A stretch of DNA of 5,889 bases from an uncultured Rikenella sp. (GCA_910577885.1 CAJTNK010000042.1:1-5889); one strand, 5' to 3'; positions 1 to 5,889 are shown, counted from the first letter of the stretch. A program made the numbers and translations. The notes: a model not told the origin generated them from the letters alone.

Positions 1-192
1 AGCGGGCGATGCTGCGCATCGCTATAACGAACTGTGAAACCCCACCAAAACACCCGGGTGCGAGCGGCACCGGGCGAGAAAACCGTGTGGGCCGCCTGTA
101 AGGTCGGAAGCCCCCGCTAAAACACCCAAAATCAGGGCGAGACAAGCCCTCGAAGCCTCAACAGCGCGTCTCAACAGGCCCACCCAGGCAAC
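1..192. other. Noncoding region beyond the beta-galactosidase terminator, with small repeats
   Basis: I recognise no gene here. The only open frame (minus strand, 22-255) runs through the terminator hairpin and has no family resemblance I can name. There is a small hairpin at 6-22 (GCGATGC, loop TGC, GCATCGC) and another at 57-71 (GGTGC, loop GAGCG, GCACC). Two short words recur in the same order: AAAACACCC at 47-55 and 119-127, followed by GGGCGAGA at 72-79 and 135-142. This could be a decayed direct repeat of roughly 65-70 bases, or chance in a GC-rich stretch. The region lies 3' of the minus-strand gene, and whatever gene lies beyond it is outside the window. Confidence 0.4.
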
Positions 193-234
193 AAAAAAGA
201 GGTCGGGGTTTGCCAACTGGCAAACCCCGACCTC
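193..234 (-). terminator. Rho-independent terminator of the beta-galactosidase gene
   Basis: A perfect 16-bp inverted repeat pairs 199-214 with 219-234 around a 4-base loop (215-218). It is immediately followed, in the minus-strand direction, by six T residues (A-run at 193-198 on the plus strand). The stem is GC-rich in its lower half and begins about 25 bases after the TAG stop of the beta-galactosidase gene. This is the classic intrinsic terminator arrangement. No T-run follows the hairpin in the plus direction, so it should act on minus-strand transcripts only. It suggests that the transcript ends here and does not run into a downstream gene. Confidence 0.93.
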
Positions 235-259
235 GCGAAAATAATCTCCCGACAACCAC

Positions 260-3200
260 CTACCGCCGCACCACCGGCTTCAGCACGAAGTCGAACGTGT
301 AGTCCCCGTACGGCATCCGATACTGTTCCAACGGCCATGCTCCCCAGCTGTCCTCGCAGCCGAGCCCCATCTGCCGCGAAGCGATGTTGACGGTCACGAA
401 ATCCCGTTTCACCAGCGATCCCGAATGCCGCTGTCCTTTTGCCGCCCCGTCGTCCAGGTCTTCCGTCGCATACGGCAAGGCCGATGCCTCGAACGGCGCA
501 GCCGACTCGATCAACATACCGACCCCGTCCGGATCCGTCAGCCGCCACCAACGCAAGTCGCTCTTGTTGCCGCTCTCCTGCGGACGAATATAACCCCAGT
601 ACTGCTCGTCCACCGACTGGGTGTAACGCCCGATCCGTGCCGCCCCCTTGCGGTCCACGTAGTTTTCGATCGGTCCCCGCCCGTAGAAGTCGATCGTCCG
701 GAACGCTTCCGGCACCGTCAGCTCCATGCCGAACCGGAACAGATGCGGCATCTTCTCTTTCGTCGGATCCGTGGTCAGCCGTTGCGATATCGCCATCTCG
801 CCCGCCCCGTTGATCGTGTAGTCGATCGTCAGGGTCGCAAACAACTTGGGCAGCTCGAATACGCTCGTTACCCGAATATTCCCGTCCGCCAAAGTCGAAT
901 CTTCGATCGATTTGAGTTTCATGGTCGGGTTCTTCCACAGCGCAAAACCGTTCTGCATCCCCGCCCCCATGTCGTTGTCGGTGGGCGCGCGCCAGAACAT
1001 CGGCCGCAGCGCATAGCCCTTTTCGATCAGCTCCGTACCGTCCAGCGTATAGTCGGTCATGAGGCCCGTCCAACGGTTGAAGTAGATTCGTCGGTCGCCC
1101 GCCGCCACAACGATCGCCCGCGTATTGGGCACGATCTCCGGCCGTACGTCCGGCGTAGCCGCAACGGTCGCCGTCCAAGCGTCGTACCGTCGCACCGTCA
1201 TCTGGTCGTAAGCCACCACCGTTCCCGCCGGAAGAATACCGTCCTGTGCCTTGAGCACATATTCCACATCCAGCATCAGCTCGCCGGTCGCCGAAGCCGG
1301 AACCGCATAGCCCGGCAACGTGATCTGCGCCCGTTGTTGCGGTGCGACGTTCAGGTCCGATACCATCCCCTGCCGCACGGCCACGCCGTTGTCCTTCAAC
1401 TGCCACACCAGGTAGTACCGCGAGAGGTCGATGAAGAAGTTTTCGTTGTAGACCTCGACCACGCCCCGTTGCAGGTCGACCGGCTCGGTCAGGATCGACC
1501 GGTGTACATACCCCGCCTCGTACATATGCGGATTGGGTTCCCGATCCGGGTTGATGAGGCCGTTGGAATTGAAGTTGTTGTCCGACACGGTGTATTTCCC
1601 GTAATCCCCCCCGTAGGTGTAGATCATGTTGCCCGCCTTGTCGTACCCCCTCAAGGCCTGGTCCACGAAGTCCCAGATAAAGCCGCCCTGCAGGTTCGGA
1701 TACTTGCGGATCACGTCCCAGTACTCCTTAAAGCCGCCCATCGAGTTCCCCATGGCATGGGCATACTCGCACAAGATCACCGGCCGTCCGTCGACCTTTT
1801 TCGCCGGGTTCTTGCCCAGCTGTTCCAACTCGCCCACCCGGGTGTACATCGGACACCACACGTCGCTGTAGTGCGCCCCGGTCGTATCCCCGGCATCCCA
1901 GATCGCCCGTTCGTACTGCACCGGACGCGTCGGATCATAATTCTTGATCCACTCGTACTCCTTGCGGAAATTGGCGCCGTCGCCCGACTCGTTGCCCAGC
2001 GACCAGAAGATCACCGACGGGTGGTTCTTGTCCCGCAACACCATCCGCGAACCCCGCTCGACGTGCGCCCGTTCGAACCGCGCGTCGCCCCCCAGATTCT
2101 CCTTCCCGTACCCCATCCCGTGGGCTTCGATATTGGCCTCGTCCACCACGTAGATCCCGTACCGGTCGCACAACTCGTACCAGTACGGATCGTTCGGGTA
2201 GTGCGACGTCCGCACGGCGTTGAAGTTGAACCGTTTCAGAATCTCGATATCCCGTAGCATCGTCTCGCGCGGCACATGATATCCGTAGGTCGGATCCAGC
2301 TCATGCCGGTCAGCCCCCTTGAACAGCACCGGCTGCCCATTGACCAACACTTGCGAGTTCTTGATCTCTATCTCGCGGAAACCGACCCGCACCGGAATAT
2401 ATTCCCGTGTCGCCGCCTTGCCGCTGCCGTTGTCCACGGCCACAAGCAGTCGATAGAGCTCCGGTGTCTCGGCCGTCCACTTGGCCGGATTTTCGACCGG
2501 CATCTCCACCCGCACCGCACCGCCCTTGCCCGGACGAATGCCGCTCTGTTCAGCCACCACCCGTCCTTCCGGATCGGTCAGCGTCAGGTCGACCCGCGTC
2601 GCCCCCGTGGCATGCACCACATCGGCTTCGACCTTCAGCACCGCATCCCGATACTGCTCGTCGAGATCCGTCACGACGCGAATATCCCCCAACCGGGTCT
2701 GCGGCCGAGCATACATATAAATCCCTCTGGCCACCCCGCTCAGCCGCCAGAAGTCCTGGTCCTCGAGATAACTCCCGTCGCTCCACCGGAACACCTGAAA
2801 CGCGATCTTGTTTTCCCGCCCCGGCACCAGGTATTTCGTGAGGTCGAACTCCGCTCCGAGCTTACTGTCCTCGCTATACCCCACGAACCGCCCGTTCACC
2901 CACAAATACAAGTTCGAAGTCACCGAGCCGAAATGGATATACACCGCATCCCCCCGCCAATCCGCCGGCACCCGCACCTCCCGAACGTACGACCCGACGT
3001 AATTATCCTGCGTCGGCACCCGCGGCGGCGTCGGCCGCTCGATGTTGCTCCACGGATACCCCGGGTTGATATACACCGCGTCCCCATAACCGTTCACCTG
3101 CCAAATCCCCGGCACGGAAATCGTCCCCCACCCCTTGGTATCATAGTCGGCCTTGTAGAAATCGGCCGGCCGCTGATCCGCATTCTCGACAAAAAAGAAT

Positions 3201-3424
3201 TTCCACTTGCCGTTCAACGACAAATACCGCTCCGAACCCTCCGGCACACCGGCCTCGGCCGTCTCCGGACTCTCATACGCAAAATACGACGCCCGCATCG
3301 GCGCCCGGTTGATCTCGTTCACCGCCGGATCCTGCCACTCGGTGAACTGCTGTCCCCGAGCCGATCCGACTCCGATCATCATGCTCGACGCCAACGCGGC
3401 CAAGCTCATCAGGGTCTTTCTCAT
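260..3424 (-). CDS. lacZ: Secreted GH2 beta-galactosidase (LacZ-type, 1054 aa)
   Basis: This enzyme probably hydrolyses terminal beta-D-galactosides by the retaining mechanism of glycoside hydrolase family 2. Residues 1-24 form a signal peptide: MRK, then a hydrophobic stretch, with likely cleavage at ARG|QQ. There is no lipobox cysteine, so a soluble periplasmic or exported protein is expected. By comparison with E. coli LacZ the domains are the sugar-binding jelly roll (about 65-240, with EDQDFWRLSG at 221-230), an Ig-like domain (about 243-347), the TIM barrel (about 350-645), a second Ig-like domain (about 655-745) and the C-terminal small-chain domain (about 770-1048). Catalytic residues are present: acid/base E479 in SLGNES and nucleophile E553 in CEYAHAMGNS. 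Metal and substrate residues also match: H374, H408, E433, H435, H556, W584, F618, N621 and W1027 (E. coli W999). The length is normal for the family, so the gene looks intact. The ATG at 3424 is chosen because the signal peptide starts there, 35 bases after a -7 box. Galactoside specificity is family inference; the natural substrate could be a host or plant glycan. It stands alone, with its own promoter and terminator. Confidence 0.94.
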   Translation of the reverse strand: MRKTLMSLAALASSMMIGVGSARGQQFTEWQDPAVNEINRAPMRASYFAYESPETAEAGVPEGSERYLSLNGKWKFFFVENADQRPADFYKADYDTKGWGTISVPGIWQVNGYGDAVYINPGYPWSNIERPTPPRVPTQDNYVGSYVREVRVPADWRGDAVYIHFGSVTSNLYLWVNGRFVGYSEDSKLGAEFDLTKYLVPGRENKIAFQVFRWSDGSYLEDQDFWRLSGVARGIYMYARPQTRLGDIRVVTDLDEQYRDAVLKVEADVVHATGATRVDLTLTDPEGRVVAEQSGIRPGKGGAVRVEMPVENPAKWTAETPELYRLLVAVDNGSGKAATREYIPVRVGFREIEIKNSQVLVNGQPVLFKGADRHELDPTYGYHVPRETMLRDIEILKRFNFNAVRTSHYPNDPYWYELCDRYGIYVVDEANIEAHGMGYGKENLGGDARFERAHVERGSRMVLRDKNHPSVIFWSLGNESGDGANFRKEYEWIKNYDPTRPVQYERAIWDAGDTTGAHYSDVWCPMYTRVGELEQLGKNPAKKVDGRPVILCEYAHAMGNSMGGFKEYWDVIRKYPNLQGGFIWDFVDQALRGYDKAGNMIYTYGGDYGKYTVSDNNFNSNGLINPDREPNPHMYEAGYVHRSILTEPVDLQRGVVEVYNENFFIDLSRYYLVWQLKDNGVAVRQGMVSDLNVAPQQRAQITLPGYAVPASATGELMLDVEYVLKAQDGILPAGTVVAYDQMTVRRYDAWTATVAATPDVRPEIVPNTRAIVVAAGDRRIYFNRWTGLMTDYTLDGTELIEKGYALRPMFWRAPTDNDMGAGMQNGFALWKNPTMKLKSIEDSTLADGNIRVTSVFELPKLFATLTIDYTINGAGEMAISQRLTTDPTKEKMPHLFRFGMELTVPEAFRTIDFYGRGPIENYVDRKGAARIGRYTQSVDEQYWGYIRPQESGNKSDLRWWRLTDPDGVGMLIESAAPFEASALPYATEDLDDGAAKGQRHSGSLVKRDFVTVNIASRQMGLGCEDSWGAWPLEQYRMPYGDYTFDFVLKPVVRR

Positions 3425-3459
3425 AAACTAAAGTCTGGTTATCTTTTTTCGTTATTTCA

Positions 3460-3467
3460 CAAATATA
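3460..3467 (-). promoter_or_regulatory. Bacteroidota-type -7 promoter box for the beta-galactosidase gene
   Basis: On the minus strand this reads TATATTTG, matching the TAnnTTTG consensus of the primary sigma factor in Bacteroidota. It leaves 35 bases before the ATG, of which about 25-30 would be leader. The leader is A/T-rich and has no Shine-Dalgarno sequence, as is usual in this phylum. I see no good -33 TTTG box at the expected spacing of 19-21 bases, so the promoter may be weak or activator-dependent. The box sits at the outer left edge of the intergenic inverted repeat. Confidence 0.6.
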
Positions 3468-3530
3468 ACATTATTTATTTTATTCTTTACTTTTTGCCTG
3501 CAACCGGTCTTTGGCTTATGGGAGGGTACT

Positions 3531-3554
3531 GTTCTTTTTGTGAACAAAAAGAAC
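3531..3554. repeat. Left sub-terminal palindrome of the intergenic inverted repeat
   Basis: GTTCTTTTTGT (3531-3541) and its exact reverse complement (3544-3554) flank two bases, GA. It occupies the same place in the left arm as the 3767-3788 palindrome does in the right arm. It is followed by a CCAAAAA run rather than a T-run in the plus direction, so it is a poor fit to a terminator. Confidence 0.85.
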
Positions 3555-3568
3555 CAAAAAAACTTTCG

Positions 3569-3586
3569 GGAATGCTGTCGCATTCC
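3569..3586. repeat. Small hairpin inside the left arm
   Basis: GGAATG (3569-3574) and CATTCC (3581-3586) form a 6-bp stem with a 6-base loop. At the mirror position in the right arm lies a different short palindrome, AGCGTACGCT (3739-3748). Hairpin position therefore seems to be kept between the arms although the bases differ. Confidence 0.5.
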
Positions 3587-3624
3587 ATGGGCTGCCGTAG
3601 TCAAGAGCCTTGGGGCCTCTTGTT

Positions 3625-3698
3625 TTGTGTGGGGACGTTTGGTGTCGGCGCGATGAGGTAATTTACGCATGACGCGCCGCACCGAACGCCCCACACAA
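3625..3698. repeat. Central long hairpin of the intergenic inverted repeat
   Basis: Bases 3625-3652 (starting TTGTGTGGGG, ending GGCGCG) pair with 3673-3698 (starting CGCGCC, ending CCCCACACAA). The stem is about 26 bp, interrupted by two single-base bulges on the left strand and one mismatched position. The loop is about 20 bases (3653-3672) and contains the small palindrome GTAATTTAC. The midpoint, near 3661, coincides with the centre of the larger inverted repeat, so the structures are nested rather than independent. Confidence 0.82.
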
Positions 3699-3766
3699 TC
3701 AAATAGTTCAAAGCATTAGCTTGCGGAGCGTAAGGCAAAGCGTACGCTATCTCAAAAGTTTTTGGT

Positions 3767-3788
3767 GCCGCTTTTTCCAAAAAGCGGC
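3767..3788. repeat. Right sub-terminal palindrome of the intergenic inverted repeat
   Basis: GCCGCTTTTT (3767-3776) and its exact reverse complement (3779-3788) flank CC. It mirrors the left palindrome at 3531-3554. Both share the CTTTTT/AAAAAG core, but the outer pairs are T-A on the left and G-C or C-G on the right, so pairing is kept while the bases differ. Confidence 0.85.
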
Positions 3789-3851
3789 AGTTTCGGCTCG
3801 TAGCCAAGGACTGAATGGCAAGAAGCAAAGAGTGAACGAATAAAAAATATG

Positions 3852-3859
3852 TATCTTTG
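3852..3859 (+). promoter_or_regulatory. Bacteroidota-type -7 promoter box for aspS
   Basis: TATCTTTG matches the TAnnTTTG consensus. It lies 42 bases before the ATG at 3902, predicting a leader of about 35-40 bases. No clear -33 TTTG box is seen around 3825-3835. The box helps to decide the aspS start: an in-frame TTG at 3857 falls inside it and so cannot be in the transcript. The leader has GAAAGG at 3894-3899, too close to the ATG to be a good ribosome binding site. The box sits at the outer right edge of the inverted repeat, mirroring the lacZ box. Confidence 0.65.
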
Positions 3860-3901
3860 AGATTTGAAACAGGGGAAATAAGTAAGCAATACAGAAAGGT
3901 T

Positions 3902-5677
3902 ATGTATAGGACAGCGACCTGCGGCGAGCTACGGTTGGCCGATGTGAACAAGACGGTTGTATTGGCGGGTTGGGTACAGAAGGTACGGAATTTGGGGGCT
4001 ATGGTTTTCGTGGACCTGCGCGACCGGTACGGGATTACGCAGGTGACGGTGGACGAGCACGCATCGGCCGAGTTGAAGGGTGTGGCCGAGGGGCTGGGGC
4101 GTGAGTATGTGGTTCAGGTGACGGGGCGTGTGGTGGAGCGGGAGGCCAAGAATGCGAAGATTCCGACCGGCGAAGTCGAGATCATCGCTTCGGAGATCCG
4201 GGTGTTGAATGCGAGCGAGGTGCCGCCGTTCACGATCGAGGAGCAGTCGGACGGGGGGGATGATCTTCGGATGAAGTATCGGTACCTGGACTTGCGGCGG
4301 GGTCCGTTGCAGCGGGCTATGATGCTGCGGCACCGGTTGGCGCAGGAGGTGCGCAACTACCTCGACGGGGAGGGGTTCCTGGAGATCGAGACGCCGTACC
4401 TCATCAAGTCGACGCCGGAGGGGGCGCGGGATTTCGTGGTGCCGAGCCGGATGAACCCGGGCGAGTTCTATGCGCTGCCGCAGTCGCCGCAGACGTTCAA
4501 ACAGCTGTTGATGGTCTCGGGGTACGACCGTTATTTCCAGATCGTGCGGTGTTTCCGGGACGAGGACCTCAGGGCGGATCGGCAGCCGGAATTCACGCAG
4601 GTGGACTGCGAAATGGCGTTCGTCGAGCGGGAGGATGTGCTGGCGGTGTTCGAGGGGATGATGCGGACGATGTTCGACAAGACGTTGGGCGTGAAATTTG
4701 CAGCATCCCGGTTTCCGCGGATGACCTGGGCCGAGGCAATGGAAAAGTATGGGTCGGACAAGCCGGATATTCGGTTCGGGATGACGTTCAACGATTTGAC
4801 CTCCCTGGTGCAGGGGCATGGGTTTGCGGTGTTCGACAGCGTTGAGTACGTGGGGGGGATTTGTGCGAAGGGGTGTGCCGGGTATACGCGCAAGCAGCTC
4901 GACGGCTTGACGGAGTTCGTCCGGCGGCCGCAGGTGGGGGCCAAGGGGCTGGTGTACGTGCGGCGCGAAGAGGACGGGTCGTACAAATCGAGCGTCGACA
5001 AGTTCTACGGGCCGGAAGAGCTGGCCCGGTGGGGCGAGGCTTGTGGGATGGAGCCGGGGGACCTGCTGCTGATATTGGCAGGGTCTAAGAAACAGACTTT
5101 GGCGGCGTTGTGTGCGCTGCGGCTCGAGATGGGAGACCGGCTGGGACTCAGGCCGCATGACACCTTCGCACCGTTGTGGGTGGTGGACTTCCCGCTGCTG
5201 GAGTGGGACGACGAAACGCAGCGGTATTATGCCATGCACCATCCGTTCACTTCGCCGAAGGCGGAGGATATGGAGAAATTCTTTTCGACCGATCTCGAAA
5301 CGCTGGGGGATGTTCGGGCGGAGGCTTACGATTTCGTGGTGAACGGGGTGGAGGTCGGCGGGGGGTCGATCCGGATCCACGACGGGAAGGTGCAAAGCCG
5401 GATGTTCGAAGTGTTGGGCTTCACGCCGGAAGAGGCACAGGCGCAGTTCGGGTTCCTGCTGGGGGCGTTCAAGTACGGGGCGCCGCCGCACGGGGGGATT
5501 GCTTTCGGTTTCGACCGGATGTGTTCGCTGTTCGGTGGGTCGGACTCGATCCGCGACTTCATCGCGTTCCCGAAGAACAACAGCGGACGGGACATGATGA
5601 TCGAATCGCCGTCGCGTTTGGCATCGGCGCAGCTCGAAGAGCTGGGGATCGAGGTCGCGGAACGTTCGGAGGAGTGA
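3902..5677 (+). CDS. aspS: Aspartyl-tRNA synthetase, bacterial type (591 aa)
   Basis: This cytoplasmic class II synthetase charges tRNA-Asp with aspartate using ATP, and is essential for translation. Starting at the ATG it is 591 aa, against 590 in E. coli. The N-terminal OB-fold that reads the anticodon covers about 1-105 (GWVQKVRNLGAMVFVDLRDR at 23-42, with F36 matching the E. coli residue that stacks on the anticodon). The class II core starts near 120 with LRMKYRYLDLRR (122-133). Motif 1 lies around GFLEIETP (158-165). STPEGARDF (170-178) and QSPQ (194-197) bind substrate. Motif 2 is FRDEDLRADRQPEFTQVD (218-235). The bacterial GAD insertion covers about 290-410. AMHHPFTSP (444-452) follows, then NGVEVGGGS (481-489) and motif 3 GIAFGFDRM (532-540, R539). 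All key motifs are intact. Leu31 matches Leu30 of the discriminating E. coli enzyme. The ATG at 3902 is preferred over the in-frame TTG at 3857 because that codon overlaps the promoter and adds no conserved residues. It appears monocistronic within this window. Confidence 0.98.
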   Translation: MYRTATCGELRLADVNKTVVLAGWVQKVRNLGAMVFVDLRDRYGITQVTVDEHASAELKGVAEGLGREYVVQVTGRVVEREAKNAKIPTGEVEIIASEIRVLNASEVPPFTIEEQSDGGDDLRMKYRYLDLRRGPLQRAMMLRHRLAQEVRNYLDGEGFLEIETPYLIKSTPEGARDFVVPSRMNPGEFYALPQSPQTFKQLLMVSGYDRYFQIVRCFRDEDLRADRQPEFTQVDCEMAFVEREDVLAVFEGMMRTMFDKTLGVKFAASRFPRMTWAEAMEKYGSDKPDIRFGMTFNDLTSLVQGHGFAVFDSVEYVGGICAKGCAGYTRKQLDGLTEFVRRPQVGAKGLVYVRREEDGSYKSSVDKFYGPEELARWGEACGMEPGDLLLILAGSKKQTLAALCALRLEMGDRLGLRPHDTFAPLWVVDFPLLEWDDETQRYYAMHHPFTSPKAEDMEKFFSTDLETLGDVRAEAYDFVVNGVEVGGGSIRIHDGKVQSRMFEVLGFTPEEAQAQFGFLLGAFKYGAPPHGGIAFGFDRMCSLFGGSDSIRDFIAFPKNNSGRDMMIESPSRLASAQLEELGIEVAERSEE

Positions 5678-5889
5678 TCTGGCTTGCGTTTTGCAGGAGT
5701 TTTGGACCTGTTTTTCTCGCCCGAATGGCCCCTTCCGCGTGCCGGGAGGCACCGCCTGCCCGGCGTAAGGGCCGCCGCCCGCGTAGGGCAGTTCTAGCTC
5801 GTCGGGATAGCTCGACCGCGCGCGACTGCTGGAATAGGAAATCGATCAAACAACCGAGAGTTGTTTGGTCGATTTCCGCCAGCGCGCGG
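5678..5889. other. Noncoding region downstream of aspS
   Basis: No credible gene is seen in these 212 bases. There are a small hairpin at 5739-5752 (GTGCC, loop GGGA, GGCAC), two copies of TAGCTCG (in 5794-5814), and the strong hairpin listed separately. TTTTCTCGCCCG (5712-5723) also occurs downstream of the beta-galactosidase gene, on its coding strand (82-71). I see no U-rich tail after any hairpin, so how aspS transcription ends is not clear from this window. The region may continue a longer intergenic repeat beyond the edge. Confidence 0.5.
5837..5877. repeat. Strong 18-bp hairpin downstream of aspS
   Basis: GGAAATCGATCAAACAAC (5837-5854) pairs with 5860-5877 around the loop CGAGA. The only imperfection is one T-G pair. 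Outer arms also match: CTGG (5829-5832) with CCAG (5879-5882), and CCGCGCG (5816-5822) with CGCGCGG (5883-5889), which is the window edge. There is no T-run on either side, so it is not a standard intrinsic terminator. It may still help to end or stabilise the aspS transcript, or be part of a larger inverted repeat. Confidence 0.75.

Larger units (their letters stand above)
3482..3832. repeat. Large imperfect inverted repeat (MITE-like) filling the intergenic region
   Basis: The 477 bases between the two genes hold no credible CDS. Most of the region is a nested inverted repeat centred near 3660. On the plus strand the left arm reads CTTTACTTTTTGCC (3485-3498), GTCTTTGGCT (3507-3516), ACTG (3528-3531), a hairpin (3531-3554), then ACCAAAAAAACTTT (3553-3566). 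Read on the minus strand, the right arm has the same blocks in the same order: CTTTGCTTCTTGCC (3830-3817), GTCCTTGGCT (3811-3802), ACTG (3791-3788), a hairpin (3788-3767), then ACCAAAAACTTTT (3766-3754). Spacings between blocks agree to within a few bases. A long stem (3625-3698) sits at the centre. No transposase and no clear target-site duplication is visible. It could be a non-autonomous mobile element or another dispersed palindromic repeat. Confidence 0.72.

Noticed and set aside
171..1406. A 411-codon minus-strand frame overlapping the 3' part of lacZ in another frame
   Set aside because: It is Gly/Arg/Asp-rich, reads through the lacZ stop and the terminator hairpin, and has no domain. 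The lacZ frame across the same bases encodes the conserved C-terminal domain.
425..2257. A 610-codon open frame on the plus strand opposite the beta-galactosidase
   Set aside because: It is fully antisense to a gene with an intact GH2 domain set. Its product is dominated by Arg, Pro, His and Val with no domain, which is the usual by-product of GC-biased third positions on the other strand.
3531..3560. Palindrome followed by an A-run, considered as a rho-independent terminator
   Set aside because: Both nearby genes are transcribed away from this point, and the run after the stem is A rather than T in the plus direction. The mirrored copy at 3767-3788 argues for a repeat-arm structure.
2276..3661. 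A 461-codon plus-strand frame covering the 5' part of lacZ and part of the intergenic repeat
   Set aside because: It has the same antisense composition and runs straight through the lacZ promoter and the repeat hairpins. No promoter or start context is seen.
3857..3901. A TTG-initiated 15-residue N-terminal extension of AspRS
   Set aside because: The TTG lies within the TATCTTTG promoter box, and the extension has no counterpart in E. coli AspRS. The ATG at 3902 aligns with the family start.
3601..3951. A 116-codon minus-strand frame across the intergenic repeat
   Set aside because: It runs through the repeat hairpins and the aspS promoter and start. Its peptide is simply a translation of repeat DNA, so I do not call it a gene.
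3929..5752. A 607-codon minus-strand frame opposite all of aspS
   Set aside because: It mirrors aspS almost end to end and is His/Arg/Pro-rich with no recognisable fold. AspRS on the plus strand has every family motif.
5837..5877. Hairpin considered as the intrinsic terminator of aspS
   Set aside because: No T-run follows on the plus strand (GCCAGCGCGC follows) or on the minus strand. I kept it as a repeat or hairpin of unknown role.

Overview
The window holds two complete, divergently transcribed protein-coding genes. The minus strand carries a secreted GH2 beta-galactosidase (260-3424). The plus strand carries a bacterial-type aspartyl-tRNA synthetase, aspS (3902-5677). No RNA gene, CRISPR array, transposase or phage gene is visible.

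The organism looks like a GC-rich member of the Bacteroidales, such as an Alistipes-like gut bacterium; this is inference. The supporting signs are two TAnnTTTG-type -7 promoter boxes typical of Bacteroidota, the lack of a strong Shine-Dalgarno sequence before either gene, the A/T-rich leaders set against GC-rich coding sequence, and the exported Bacteroidota-style GH2 enzyme. Both coding strands are rich in G and use G or C in most third positions. As a result, long open frames appear antisense to both genes; I treat these as artefacts.

Layout: 1-192 is noncoding DNA with small hairpins and short repeated words. 193-234 is a textbook rho-independent terminator for the beta-galactosidase gene, read on the minus strand. 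260-3424 is the beta-galactosidase. 3425-3901 is a 477-base intergenic region that is almost entirely a large imperfect inverted repeat centred near 3660, with an outward-facing promoter at each edge. 3902-5677 is aspS. 5678-5889 is noncoding and ends in a strong hairpin whose outer arms reach the window edge.

The two genes have no evident functional link. One is a housekeeping translation enzyme and the other a periplasmic or surface glycan-degrading enzyme; they share only the intergenic region. No SusC/SusD pair, regulator or second glycosidase is visible, so a polysaccharide utilisation locus is not supported here. The most interesting structure is the symmetric intergenic repeat, which looks like a MITE-like or other dispersed palindromic element that either carries or has landed between the two promoters. 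I found no convincing evidence of a new multi-gene system.
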